64,000 bases of DNA, taken from Sistotremastrum niveocremeum HHB9708. Lineage: Eukaryota; Basidiomycota; Agaricomycetes; Sistotremastrales; Sistotremastraceae. Within the stretch, counting starts at the first letter, position 1; each line of letters begins with the position of its first letter. The notes under the pieces were generated by a model. It was given only the letters and a program-made list of their open reading frames with translations, ran no database searches and was not told the origin of the DNA. The position numbers and the translations under genes were made by a program. Shown piece by piece: positions 25,010 to 36,333 of this stretch. The DNA lies in the NCBI GenBank assembly GCA_001630475.1, contig KV419394.1, forward strand, positions 1,178,001 through 1,242,000, written 5' to 3'.

Positions 25010-25493
25010 AACGAAAGTCACAGGTAATCGTAGAGGGGCAAGGCGAAGAAGCTGCGAAATCGAGGAGGGCGCGCGTAATGTGAAACGCGTGACGTCACGC
25101 ATTTAGATCATTATAAAGTAAAGAAAACTCAAGCACGCCTTCGTCAAAGCTTTAGAAGCGCTGCCCTATTGCCTGATGTATACGGCGTCGTGAAAGCTAT
25201 AGGGTTTCAAATGAAAGTCGCATTCCATGATCTACAGCGGAAAGTCGCGCGAGCAAAACAGATAAGTAATTAAGGAAGAATTGGCGAAACCTTATTTAGG
25301 AATGAACAGAAGAAAGGCTACAGTTTCAGAATGATAGCAATCAAGACAGCGTGACGATGAAGAATGCTGAGAACTTCCTTAAGAAGAGCAGACAAATACT
25401 AGTAACAGAGGAAATAATTGTGAAAACAGTAGAGACAAAAAATGCAGGAAGACACGGCACTGGCATAATATCACACATTAAACGTTGGAAACA
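25010..25493. promoter_or_regulatory. CMR1 promoter and 3' flank of the unknown gene
   Basis: 484 bp. Both neighbours lie on the minus strand, so this is the CMR1 promoter plus the 3' flank of the gene at 25494-27273. Apart from the palindrome at 25087-25100 I see AT-rich, A-biased sequence (25250-25480) with no open frame, tRNA-like box or repeat. Confidence 0.5.
25087..25100. promoter_or_regulatory. Perfect 14-bp CRE-type palindrome
   Basis: GCGTGACGTCACGC equals its own reverse complement and contains the full TGACGTCA core bound by ATF/CREB-type bZIP dimers. It lies 78 bp upstream of the CMR1 ATG. Confidence 0.6.
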
Positions 25494-27273
25494 TTAGGTA
25501 ACTTCCAAGAGGGAAGTCTCTAGGATCTAAGGTTTAATGTCAGTGAATGAGATTAAGATCATCAGAGAAGATCCTACCCGGAGCTGTTTGGTATCTTTGT
25601 ATGCTTCCGTCCAGCCCACCATTGAGCGCCAGTCGAATCGCGCTGCCTCTTTTACACCTGCCCCACCGCCCTCAAAGGCCGACAGCTCATCTTCACTCAA
25701 TCCTCTGTACATCAGGAAGATGCGATTCCATACGCAAGGATCCTGGCTAATCGAAATATCCACTGCAGATGCCAGTTTTGCGGGAGACATTAGTCGGTAT
25801 CCAATATTCTTGTGGGTCATGAATGATGACATGTTGTTCCTGAACAAAAATGAGTATCGAGTAAATCAAGACACCCGTGGTACATACGTTACGAAGGCCG
25901 TTCTGGCGTGCAATGAAAGGCCCAGCGTTTCCAAAACCTTTAGCAAGTGTGAAACGAAGTCTGTACTTCGCATTCCGAAGCCATTGTGGGGGGCAATGAA
26001 GGATTGTGGATCCAGCGATGAGGGGTCAGGACTGATATTGTGATAAGCAGAAGTTCCGGTGAGACAATAAGCCGCCTACAGAGCCTCGTAGTATAATTCA
26101 GAGACTACAGTCTCAGAATTGAAATGCTCCAAAACACCGCCAGGATTCAAGCGAACGAACCACTTCACACGGTTACCTTCTTGAGGTTCTGCTTCGGGGT
26201 ACGTCGTTCCGACAGTCCAAAGAGGAGCGAAAGAAAGAGTAATGTCGCAGTAGGTCTGCTGCGGCGATAAGACGCTGAGATGACATCGGGCGGTTGGGGG
26301 TTTTGAGGCTACAGTGAGTTTAGAGACAACACGAGAGTCGAACATCATTTCAGGCGGATATTCCTGTTCATTCAGGCGAGTGCCGGTGAATTCCATACTG
26401 TGATCATCGCCTTTGTGGATTATGTCCAGTTTTCCCCAGAAAACTCCAGCCACGGTATTTCCATCGGGGCCCTTCGACATGTCCAGTTCGTCGGAAGTAC
26501 ATGTTGTGTCAATGGCGATATGCTGTCCTGGTACAAGTTCCAGATTGAAGGTGGCAGGCATTTCGAGAACGGGAGGGGGTCTGCATAATGATATTAGAAC
26601 TAGAGTGCTTGTAGTAGACTGAAAATTACACACGGAGGCGGGCTAATTACGGGCGCATATTAGGATTTTGGATTAGGAAATATTATGAGAACGTACGGAG
26701 GTTCATCGGGGACTGGCGGAGCGTCACTGACGATCTCGACGCGGAGACCGGTGACACCCATGATAGAAATCTGATATGCATCTTCGGATTGTATCTTTCG
26801 AGGCAGGACAGTGAGTTTATGCTGTATTTTTCACATTTGAGCGAAAAACTGACCCAAATGTAAGGACCGGTAATGAAACGCTAAAGAGAATAATCAGACG
26901 AGCAAAGGGATGAATTGGTGTTGACTCACCGCTGCATGATGAGAAGCATACTCCACGGGAACTCTTAATGCGACTACTGCATCTGGGGCGGGCTTGATCC
27001 AGTCTCGAGCGAGAGCGTCGAGATCCTAAGACAAAGGGTCAGGGTGGCACTCTGGTTTCATTTGTGAAAACTCACAGCAAAATTATTAGGCAGCTAGCAA
27101 ATAGTTAATGATGAGGACAAGAAGATAAGGATTAGAAGCCGATCAGTAGCTCACCATTCTGATCGTCTGTGTACATGAAAGGGCGATCAGCAGGAGCTGG
27201 AAATGCAGCGAATGGGACTGACCTCTTGCTCGCCATAGGCGAGCGTTAGGAGACGTGGTCGGGACAGAGCCAT
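25494..27273 (-). CDS. Conserved-looking protein of unknown function
   Basis: I do not recognise the family. The ATG at 27271-27273 gives MALSRPRLLTLAYGEQE; small exons follow up to DEPP (about 26700), then a long exon beginning at PPVLEMPATFNLELVPGQHI. An intron with donor CT|GTAGGC and acceptor ATATCAG joins YYEAL to PDPSSLDPQSF; another joins ARTAFVT to NNMSSFMTHKNIGYRL. A final 51-nt intron (25527-25577) leads to ILETSLLEVT and the TAA at 25494-25496. The first half is rich in beta-strand-like segments; the second looks helical with aromatic motifs (WNRIFLMYRGLSEDEL, RFDWRSMVGWTEAYKD). No signal peptide or membrane helix. Frame is kept through all joins, so it is a real gene. Confidence 0.7.
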
Positions 27274-27779
27274 GGCTGGGTGGTTTTCGGGGGTACGATG
27301 CTCTTTCTTCCTAAGCTTATTCCAGAAGCCGGGGAGAGATGCACTTGTTGAGCTGTAGAGGGATGAGTCGGTTGTTATGAGAGCGGGCGAGTGAGTAGAG
27401 ATAGAGCGTACGCAGGGCTGAGCAGCATCTAGAAGAGCAGGCGCGTTTCGAGATTATGACTCCTGCCCAAGTACATGGAGGGGAGGGGAAAAATGGCAGC
27501 AAGGGCACGTGTAGTTCTCCCCTTTCGACCTGCCCGTAGCCTCGTGTTGTGCGGGTGGCAAATGCAGCGGGTGCAGGATACACCAGCAAGATATTGGGCC
27601 CTTTATTGCCAGACGGAGCACACTGGACACGACGATGACCAGAGACGTATATATGCGCACGGTGTATGTCCGGGACGACTCAGGTCGAGCAGAGATCTGC
27701 TATCTGTTCCCGATTCAGGATGGGCGGCCACGTGACTTGCCTTTTCATTTTCGAGCGCTGAAGTTGCCTCACTCCAGAC
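27274..27779. promoter_or_regulatory. Divergent promoter, unknown gene / SAP-domain gene
   Basis: 506 bp between two ATGs. It contains two CACGTG E-boxes, at 27506-27511 and 27729-27734; the second is 46 bp before the SAP gene ATG. The open frames here are short and lack family resemblance or codon continuity, so I treat them as chance. Confidence 0.5.
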
Positions 27780-28735
27780 ATGCTCCGTAGTGCCCTCACT
27801 CCGTCCAGACAGCTGCTGTTGGCACGTCCGTCATGCCAAATCTCCAGAACATTCGTCTCGGCAGTTCTTCTTTCAAATGACTATGCAAGCAGGACGACTG
27901 CCGCTCTCAAAGAAGAAGCTAAAAAGCGTGGTCTCTCGCAGTTAAGCCGCCACACTTTCTCAGCCTGTTCTCAGCATCTTTACACTACATCAGAAAAGGA
28001 AATAAAGCCACTCTCGTGCAACGCATTTCACAGGATGATCAGAGACGATCCCTCACCAACCCCGAATCGAGCTCACCAGTTGGTGCTCGATCAGCTTCTA
28101 CCACATCACACACGCCTGTGAATTCGCCTTCGCTGCCACACAATCTTAATATCAAGATACCAGACTTGTCTTCCCAAGGTGTTGATGAATCGCCCGTGGC
28201 TATCGTCAGTCTATTGTCATATTGATCCTCTCGTGCTATTCCTAACGTATTCTCTTTTGCATCACAGCCCTTTATACATGACTTGTGGGGTGCAAGCCAT
28301 AGTCACGATGCGCATATAACGCCGCCAGAGACGGCCCCTACTCCAGTGATGGTCACCATAGCCAGCCCCGACACGCACGCAGCCCCACCCTCACATAATC
28401 TCTACCAACCAGCCGAGCATCGCGGTGCTCACGCATCAGAATCCGCTGAACAATCGCCCGCTAGCTTCTGGAGAGAGTTGGGCAACGACCTTGGATTACC
28501 TTCTTCTTGGGGTACTCCTCGGACGTTGGCGGAAGCAGAAGAAGCTGTGCTGTCGGCTGCGTTGGCAACCACTGCAAGCGTTTCACGACCCGACATCGAG
28601 CTGGAGAAACGAAAGTTGACCTCCGAGGAGCAATGGGGTGTTTATACTCTCCTCGGGCTTCTTGCAGGTTCCTGGTTGCTGGGAGGACTGCTCGCCCCAT
28701 CAAAGCCATCGAAGAAAACCGAAGAACATCAGTGA
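27780..28735 (+). CDS. Mitochondrial SAP-domain protein with C-terminal membrane helix
   Basis: Exons 27780-27940, 27994-28204 and 28268-28735; 279 residues. The N-terminus, MLRSALTPSRQLLLARPSCQ, is rich in Arg and Ser with no acidic residue, a good mitochondrial presequence. Residues about 36-65, once intron 1 is removed, form a SAP motif: RTTAALKEEAKKRG followed by LSQKGNKATLVQRI, the two-helix DNA-binding fold. A long Pro/Ser/His-rich low-complexity middle follows. Near the end GVYTLLGLLAGSWLLGGLL is one transmembrane helix with a short Lys-rich tail. SAP domains bind AT-rich DNA; combined with targeting and an anchor this suggests a tether of mitochondrial DNA or RNA to the inner membrane. 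That role is inference. Confidence 0.75.
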
Positions 28736-28974
28736 CACAGAACCTGATGAAGCCGGATGTTAGATTCAGCTAAGTTACAACATCATTAATAATAGATATA
28801 GACTGGATGTGCGCGTACGGGAATAAACTTTGTGAATGTAACGGAGTTAGACGGCCGAGGTTCTTGATCAGGCCTCGATCAGGGATCAGTGATTTTCGGA
28901 ATCGGCACCGGCAACGTCTATTCCAGGGACAAAGGCTTTCATGGAGACGCATTTGTCCTAACCGTTCTTGACTG
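28736..28974. promoter_or_regulatory. SAP gene 3' end and STE11 promoter
   Basis: 239 bp between tandem genes, with AT-rich sequence after the SAP stop. No distinct motif recognised. Confidence 0.3.
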
Positions 28975-31900
28975 GTGCTCCTTATTATGCTCTCTATGTC
29001 TCAGCAGCCGTCGCTGTCAACGACCCCTACCTCCCCCAATTTCTCCCCCAGCCCATCTATAACGTTGCAGTCCCACGCACGTCCAAACCCATCTCGTCCA
29101 GATAGCCCTTCAACACTTCCTTCACTGCAACAGCCAGATTCCGTCTCAGGGACCTCATATCGTGAATTCTTAAAGACATGGAATGACTCTCATGTACACC
29201 GATGGTTGCAGGATTACGGGGTTGGCGCGCTTGCGTCCACCTTTGCTGCCAATGACATTAGAAGTGATGTTCTTCTCGAACTCGAAGCTTCGACCCTCAA
29301 GGAAATGGGAATCACTAGCATTGGAGACAGAATCAAGATATTGAATGCTGTAAGGCAGCTCAGACAGAGATGTTCGAGTCATTGGCCAAGATCAAAAGTG
29401 ACAACTCAACCGAGGGTCATGGTCGATTCTACTGCAGATGCCACAGACAAGGAGAGTCACGAAGCTGGTTCTAACCAGAGAATATCGAGAAAGCTTGACA
29501 GTGGTCGTCCACCCCCTCTTCATCTTTCGCCAACTGCTCGTTCTGATCTACCAAGAGTGGATCGACAACAGCAGTCCGCCTCGAATGGCCTGGAATCCGC
29601 TAAATCTCTTCAAACACCGAGGATGACGCCCCAGGGCCTATCAGCGTCGAATATCAAACATCAGCACAACCTGCCACCTGCAGCACCGCCGCCTCGGAGC
29701 CAACCTCCTTTGCCACCGTCAGATCAAGGTCGGTTGGGCCTCCCTGCCACTCCCCGAAGACCTTTGGGAGTCCCAACCACGCCGTATAGCTCAGGCCGTC
29801 GAACCCCAACTCAAATTGAAGCCCCACCTTTCACCAATCAGCCATTGCCACCCGCTCCTGGTCCGGCTCCCGGTTCCCAAACCCCGTCAAGTTCAACTCC
29901 TGGTACATGGACAGGGGAATATGGGTTACCACCACGCCCCAGCCCTGGAAATTTAGGTGGAAAGCCTGGCCCAAATCGTGCTGCGTCACCTCTCGGTCCT
30001 CCTCAACTCAATATACGTCGCGCGGGTATGCCCAACAACTTTCATGGGACCGCATCTCCCTCCCGACAACTTCACGAACGCACATTCTCATTACCAAACT
30101 CCTCCCCATCGACTAGTAATCAAAGTCGATTGCCGATCGCAAATAACCTGCATCCATATGCCTCGCCGAACTCCCATAACCTCCTTCCCCCGTCAGCTGC
30201 AGTTAATCAGTTGTCGCCGGTGTCCGAATCTTTCGCCTCGCAACCCCGAGAACCACCGTCTTTCTCTTCTCTGTCCACTTCTTCAAACGCAGGAACCGAG
30301 TACCGCGTGGGTCGCGGTCCATTTCCGCGACCAAACACACCTCAGCAAGCTGGTAGATCTATTGAAGACATTCGACGGAAAACGATCAAGTTCCATCTGC
30401 CTCAAGAGAGTGCTTCTCGGGTTGTGAACGTCGCTGACTGCGAAGACGGTACACAGGTCTTGGAAAAAGCACTGAAGAAGTTTGGGAAGTTGGGATCGCC
30501 TAGCATTACTCAAGCTCATGAAGAAAGCAAGTATATTCCAGTCGATGACTTTGCCCTTAGCGTGGATGGATGGGGTCTGTTCATGAGCTGGATGACAGAC
30601 GAAGGATACGGTAAGCATCTGCTATCTATGCATCACTGAATACCCTAAATTTGCCAGCAGGCAAGGCTCTCTCAGAAGCTGAAATTCTTGCCACCTGTCA
30701 CTCGGAGCCTGACCACCCCGTACGAGAGCATGGGCTTACGCTGCGACGAGTTACAGGCGGCAAGCAGAAACGCTCAGGACAATCAGGAAATGCAATGACC
30801 AGTCCTCCGACAACCCCTAATCAACCAGGTTCCGCCAAAACAAGCGGCCCAGATGGCGAACCCGAACAGTCGTTGAAACCGAGTGAAGCCACGAAAAAGA
30901 TGAACAGAGCAAGTTCAATCAGCATCCTCAGCGGCCTCGGAGTCAATCCTGAACGAGCTCTTGATCTCATTGGGTCAGCGCCATCTATCCCTAGCACGCA
31001 ACCAGCGACTAGCAGCTCCCCTCGGTCCAGCAATTTCCCTTCGAAACTTCGAAACTTCTTTGGACAGAGACCGCCATCCGAGCTCATCACTACCCATCTA
31101 CAAGAATTCTTCCCATTCACTGAGAAGAAGGTGCTCGAGCGCACTCGTAGGCATAGTATGATGAGATCGAACACCGTCAAGCGAGAGCCTCGACGAGACA
31201 GTCTCGGGCCTGGTGGTTCTGAACACCATCCTCTTCCCTCGTCCAGATTCAGCATGAGTTCGGCAGGATCCAGGGAGCCTAGGATGTCGACGTCGCCGCC
31301 TCCACCGTTGCCGCATACTGTGCACGCGAGGCCAAATACCGAGATGAAGGAACCTCCTCGCATGTCACTGTCAACCGAGGACGGTCAATCGCAGACCTTG
31401 GTGCCTGAGGACGATTATGAAACTGATAGGGCGTCCATTGCCTCGTCTAAGCGGTCAGATAAACGAATGACGCATCTTCTCCCTCCTGTCAACTTCCCTA
31501 ACGAGAGCTTGTCTGAGTCCTTAAGCAAAATTCCAGGCTTAACTAGATCCACATCTACCTCATCAAGCGCTCACAGATACAGTTACATGTCGGAGCTGAG
31601 GAATAAACGAGATAGGTCCGATACTGCAAGCATGTTGACTGTCGACGAAATCACTGCCGAAGTAGAGAGTCGCCGAGGAAGTTGGGTCGATCTCAGAGCG
31701 TCGGATGCTCAAGAGACACCTACGCCAACAACTGCCAAAGAGATTGTCGCATCGGCGGAGAGTGCTGGCCTGGTGGAGCCTAGATCCGCATCACCGGAAG
31801 CTCATCCTGAAGACGACGAGGAAGAGGAGGTGGAGACCGAAGTAGAGGACGATGAGGACGAATACGAAGACGATGAAAGTGACGAGGCGGAAGAAGAGAA

Positions 31901-32989
31901 GGAATATGAAGTCGTTCCTGATGGCCCCAGCAAAGCTATGACTTCGACCGGAGGTTTGTAACAACTACATATCTCCATACCATTACTGACATTCGCGAAA
32001 GGTAAACGTTCGATCAAGTGGCATAAAGGCGCACTCATAGGATCCGGATCATTCGGACAAGTTTACCTGGGTATGGACGCCCAACACGGCTTACTGATGG
32101 CCGTGAAGCAAGTCGAATTGCCCACCGGTGCATCGCAAAACGAGGAACGCAAGAAGAGCATGCTTACAGCCCTCGAACGCGAGATTGAGCTATTGAAGGA
32201 GTTACAGCATGACAACATCGTGCAGTACCTTGACTCATCAATAGATGACACATATCTCAACATCTTCCTGGAGTATGTCCCGGGAGGGTCGGTGGCTGCG
32301 TTGCTAAGAAATTACGGAGCGTTCGAGGAGGCTCTTGTCCGTAATTTTGTGCGACAGATCTGCACAGGCCTTGATTACCTCCACGAGAGGGACATCATAC
32401 ATCGCGATATCAAAGGCGCCAACATCCTTGTGGACAACAAGGGAGGCGTCAAAATTTCGGACTTCGGGATTTCTAAGAAAGTAGAAGACAGTAAGCGAAT
32501 TTAACATTCTACTCGCTCACGAACTAACTGTTTGCTAGATCTCTTGAATAACTCTCGAGCGCATCGACCCTCTCTGCAGGGATCCGTATTCTGGATGGCA
32601 CCAGAGGTTGTAAAACAAACTTCCTACACCAGGAAAGCCGACATCTGGAGTGTTGGCTGTCTTGTCGTTGAGATGCTTACGGGTGAACATCCCTGGGCCA
32701 ATCTTACCCAGATGCAGGCAATCTTCAAGGTTTGTGAGACATCTTCACACACTGTGCCCAGGACTCAAATTTGTTGCAGATTGGATCCAGTGCAAAGCCC
32801 ACCATTCCATCTGATATTTCAGCCTACGCCGTCGACTTCCTGGAGAAAACCTTTGACCTCGACTATCTGGCACGACCAACGGCTGACCAGTTATTATTAC
32901 ATCCGTGGATCATCAAAGACCCTGCCTCCGTCTTGGGCACCCACTCGGACAACATGAGTAGCGTACCAGTTGTCCAAGTGACATCGTAA
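28975..32989 (+). CDS. STE11: MAP kinase kinase kinase Ste11/Byr2
   Basis: Exons 28975-30610, 30658-31953, 32002-32490, 32539-32729, 32780-32989; up to 1273 residues. Order: SAM domain (about 62-130; [36 protein letters not shown]), long Pro/Ser-rich linker, Ras-association domain (about 467-550; [12 protein letters not shown]), second linker ending in a very acidic tract (about 925-965), then the kinase (about 983-1250). Kinase motifs: [43 protein letters not shown]. In fungi Ste11 takes Ste20/Ras/Ste50 input and phosphorylates the MAPKK of the mating and stress pathways. The first ATG gives MLLIML; the third, at 28996 (MSQQPSLS), is equally plausible. Exon 2 has a tandem CAGCAG acceptor. 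Confidence 0.93.
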
Positions 32990-33057
32990 AATGGCATTTT
33001 TCTTGTCTTCGTTTCTTACATTATGCATTATGAGGGTTTTCATTGACTAGAATCGCA
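32990..33057. terminator. Shared 3' region STE11 / TRM1
   Basis: 68 bp between convergent stops, T-rich after the STE11 stop. Both transcripts must end here or overlap. Confidence 0.4.
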
Positions 33058-35390
33058 TCATCCTGTATTATCTGCCTCATCCATCATCTGATCGATCTCT
33101 GCTATCTTTCGCTTTTTACCACTAGCTGCTTTGGTTCCCGGTCCCCAGTTGGGTTCTGGGTTTTGTTGATAACGCACCAATTTCACATTCTCTGTTGCCT
33201 TGAGTGAATCCGGGTGATGCTTGAAATCAGCTTCCACTCTGAAGGAGAAACAACTCAATCGAATGCATGCATGAACATCAAACATTGGACTCACTGGGCC
33301 TCTTTTGCTAACAATACTCGCTTCGGTGAGTCTTCCGGGACATTCTTCATTACGACGGGATGAGATGTAACCCATGATCTAAATACGTCATGGACTTGTT
33401 TTCTCGAGGCGCTCGTCTTCAGAGAGCCCGCTGCTGCATGAGATCTGGATATTCGATGCCCAGCATTCAGAAGGGCGGAACTGGGAAGACAGTAAGGGCC
33501 ATGAGACATGGTTGGCACATGCAGTTTGCTTACGCAACGCTGTTTAACGGTGGTGAAATGCAGTTGAATGAGCTCGCCATCCTCGAAGGTGTGAAATAAA
33601 ATGGGGTGTCGAGTTCCTGGATTGTTGGCCTCAGTGACTGTACCGATATAAAGAACACTAGCTGACTTCTTTCACGACAGAGAGCATCCCTTTCATCCGG
33701 GTAACGGTGCCATATTTATCTCCTGAAGCGTCGATGTGGGCAAGTACCCGATCAACGAATGAACGATCGTGGATTGCGTCCATCCACATCGGTCCAGCGA
33801 CCTAAAATATATACTAAACGGCAGAACGGCGAGGTGAAACAGAGCATACATGATACGGCGAGCCACACTCCTCACATTTTTCTCCGCAAGGTGGTCCCAC
33901 TTGCTGTCTGTACAGCACATTGGTGTTACCCTTTGCATTTACTTTCTCAACCATTTTTCCGAGATGCTGAGTGTGGAAATTTTGACAGAAAGAGCAAACG
34001 TAGACGGTACCCGTCTTGCTATTGAATTTTAACAACTATCGCCCTGGATAAAAAGATCTCGACAGACCTGAATGCTTCTTTCACCTTGATCGGCGCGGTC
34101 CGTACTTGGACAAATAATCGCACGTAAAAGTCAATCGAGAGTGATACCAAAGGATGGATAAATCGACCGTATCGTGCGGCGGCCGTCGTGAGGGAGTGGA
34201 GAACGAGTCGCAGCGCCTGGGTCGTTAGTTAAAACCCGTCCCCCCAAATGATTTTGAGGAATTAAGCTCACGGCTTCATGACAAAATTCAGCCTTGACAG
34301 GTATTCCGCCATAGTTCGCGAAGCTGCAGACAGTCAGAACTTGGTGAGGGCCGGCAAATATGGCATACCATTTCTCAGGATAATTATTCGTTGCGAGTAT
34401 CGATAAATCGGTGCAGGTGACACAGAGCAGACCTAATCAGAAGGTTTGATTGCTTGAAAGACAAAATCAAGATAGTAGCAACCTCCATCGCTTACGGCTT
34501 GGACTGCACCATCAATAAAGGGGGCGGCCGTCCCATAAGGGTCAAGATCTATGCAATCGAACCGCAAATTTTCTGGTCTATGCGAGTACATCGAAGCACT
34601 ATAGTCGCGATCAAAGAATGCTCTGGGTCCAGAGAAAGAAGAACTGACCAGGCATCCCCATGGGTCACTCGAACGGTTCCTGGCTTGGTTTCACTGACCG
34701 TCGTCGTTTCGCTGGATGCATCATCTGGGGAACTCAAGCCATTGATCCTCACATTACGGCGCATAACCTCAACAGCAGACGAGGATAAATCATTGGCAAC
34801 GACGTATCTAACGTAACAAGTCAGTATGAGTTCCAATTGGGCAACTTTGGAATGCACCGAAGGAGGGGAATTTCCTTTGCGTATCGGATTGCTCTCAGAC
34901 CTGTTGCCGAAAGAGCCTCTAGGACTGTGAACTTGTACGGATGATACTATTGCAAGTCAAGCATGAAAGTTGGATAGGATGTCAATTATGTACTTTTGCC
35001 TGTGGGGTTTCTTGGTATTCGGCATCCGTAGTCTCAGGTTGCAGAGGATCTGCGCTGCCATCGCTGCTGACTGCATAGACAAGGAACTTATCAGACGCAG
35101 GACCACAGTCGACGGGATGACGGACCTTTTCTCTTCTTGTTTGCATTAAACTTTTCCTTTTCCTTCTCCCTTTTCTTTCTCATCTTCTCGGTCCATTTCG
35201 CCTCCTTATTCTCGTTAAGCTGTTCACTCCACGCCGTGATGCAGGCTATACTCATGTCCCGGTTAAATTCCTGTACAGGATTCAAGAAAGCGTCATTGGA
35301 AGCAGGAAGAAGCAAATGTGCAGTATTCTCTGTGTGTAGCACAAAGCCATCTGGAACGACGATTGAACTGCCCGTGGCCGCCGTGGACAT
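33058..35390 (-). CDS. TRM1: tRNA (guanine26-N2)-dimethyltransferase Trm1
   Basis: Multi-exon. It starts [16 protein letters not shown] at 35390 and ends MDEADNTG at 33058. Visible class I motifs are [17 protein letters not shown] (SAM site), [18 protein letters not shown], and [20 protein letters not shown] with the catalytic-pocket DPYG. Then come [12 protein letters not shown] and a Cys-rich block, VCSFCQNF plus [18 protein letters not shown], characteristic of Trm1. It puts two methyl groups on N2 of G26 in cytosolic and mitochondrial tRNAs. The Lys-rich run [16 protein letters not shown] near the N-terminus could be a nuclear or RNA-contact element. Length is normal for fungal Trm1. Internal splice sites were not each fixed. 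Confidence 0.92.
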
Positions 35391-35664
35391 CTTGTAGCGA
35401 AAGAAGAACCTCGCTGGAGTTCGAAATGACCGGAACAGAGGATTCAGAGTGCTCGCGTGGCTCAGACCAAGATCGACTTCAGTAAGCGAATCCGAACCTT
35501 GACATGTAGTGTTCTCAGTGACTCAGTCGGAAGACGATGTCATATCACTGGTAGATATTTAAATCCTTTCTCTTGGTGGCACAGGTATATTCAAGGGAAG
35601 ATATTACAAAAACAGGACAAGAATGGAAGGTAATACAATCATGTAAAGGATCGATCAAGGGCGA
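35391..35664. other. TRM1 promoter and H2B copy 2 3' region
   Basis: 274 bp between two minus-strand genes. It holds the TRM1 promoter and the 3' end of H2B copy 2. Nothing distinctive. Confidence 0.3.
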
Positions 35665-36333
35665 TTATTTTGCTCCGGCAGAGAACTGACGAATGGTGCA
35701 AGTTTTAGTGATATAAACACCGAGAGGATATAAGAGACATACCTTGGTAACAGACTTGGTACCTTCGGAGATAGCATGCTTGGACAATTCACCAGGGAGA
35801 ATGAGCCTAACGCTCGTTTGGATTTCACGGGATGAAATGGTTGACTTCTTAGAATAAGACGCGAGTTCTACGCGACATAGTGAGTCGACGATACGAAACG
35901 GGCCAAAGACGACATACTGGAAGCTTCCGATGCAATGCGTTCGAAGATATCGTTGACAAAAGAGTTGAGAATAGCCATCGCTTTATTAGAAATACCAGTA
36001 TCGGGGTGGACTTGCTTCAAGACTGCAGCATCGTTAGCTTCAGCCTTATCATCCCACAGCAGGGCGCACCTTTGTAGATGTATGAAGAATATGTCTCCTT
36101 GCGAGACTTCTTGCGACGAGTCTTTTTCTCGGAGTCGGTGGCTGCAGTCTTGGCTGCTGCGGTCTTCTTGGCAGCAGAAGGCTTCTTGGTTGCCTTGCTA
36201 GCTTGCTGAGACGCAGCAGGAGCCTTCGAGGCGGTGGAAGCGGGTGCTTTACCAGCGGTGGAGGCGGGTTCTAGGTGTTTTGTTTAAGCAATGAGTTTTG
36301 CAAATAAGTAAGTCTTGACGTACTAGGTGCCAT
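35665..36333 (-). CDS. Histone H2B, copy 2
   Basis: Five exons: complement 36324-36333 (10 nt), 36070-36270 (201), 35918-36022 (105), 35743-35867 (125), 35665-35685 (21). Lengths and phases are the same as in copy 1; 153 residues. The fold region (TYSSYIYK onward) matches copy 1 exactly as I read it. The differences are in the tail: G37A, S47A, A48T, D51E, V54T and K55R (copy 1 to copy 2). Synonymous differences are many, so the duplication is not recent and the protein has been held by selection. No other histone gene is nearby. Copy 2 has a possible 73-nt intron in its 5' leader and a more distant TATA box, unlike copy 1. Confidence 0.97.

Noticed and set aside
27317-27735. Short open frames on both strands in the gap before the SAP gene
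   Set aside because: No splice partner, no family resemblance, and they overlap each other in a promoter region.
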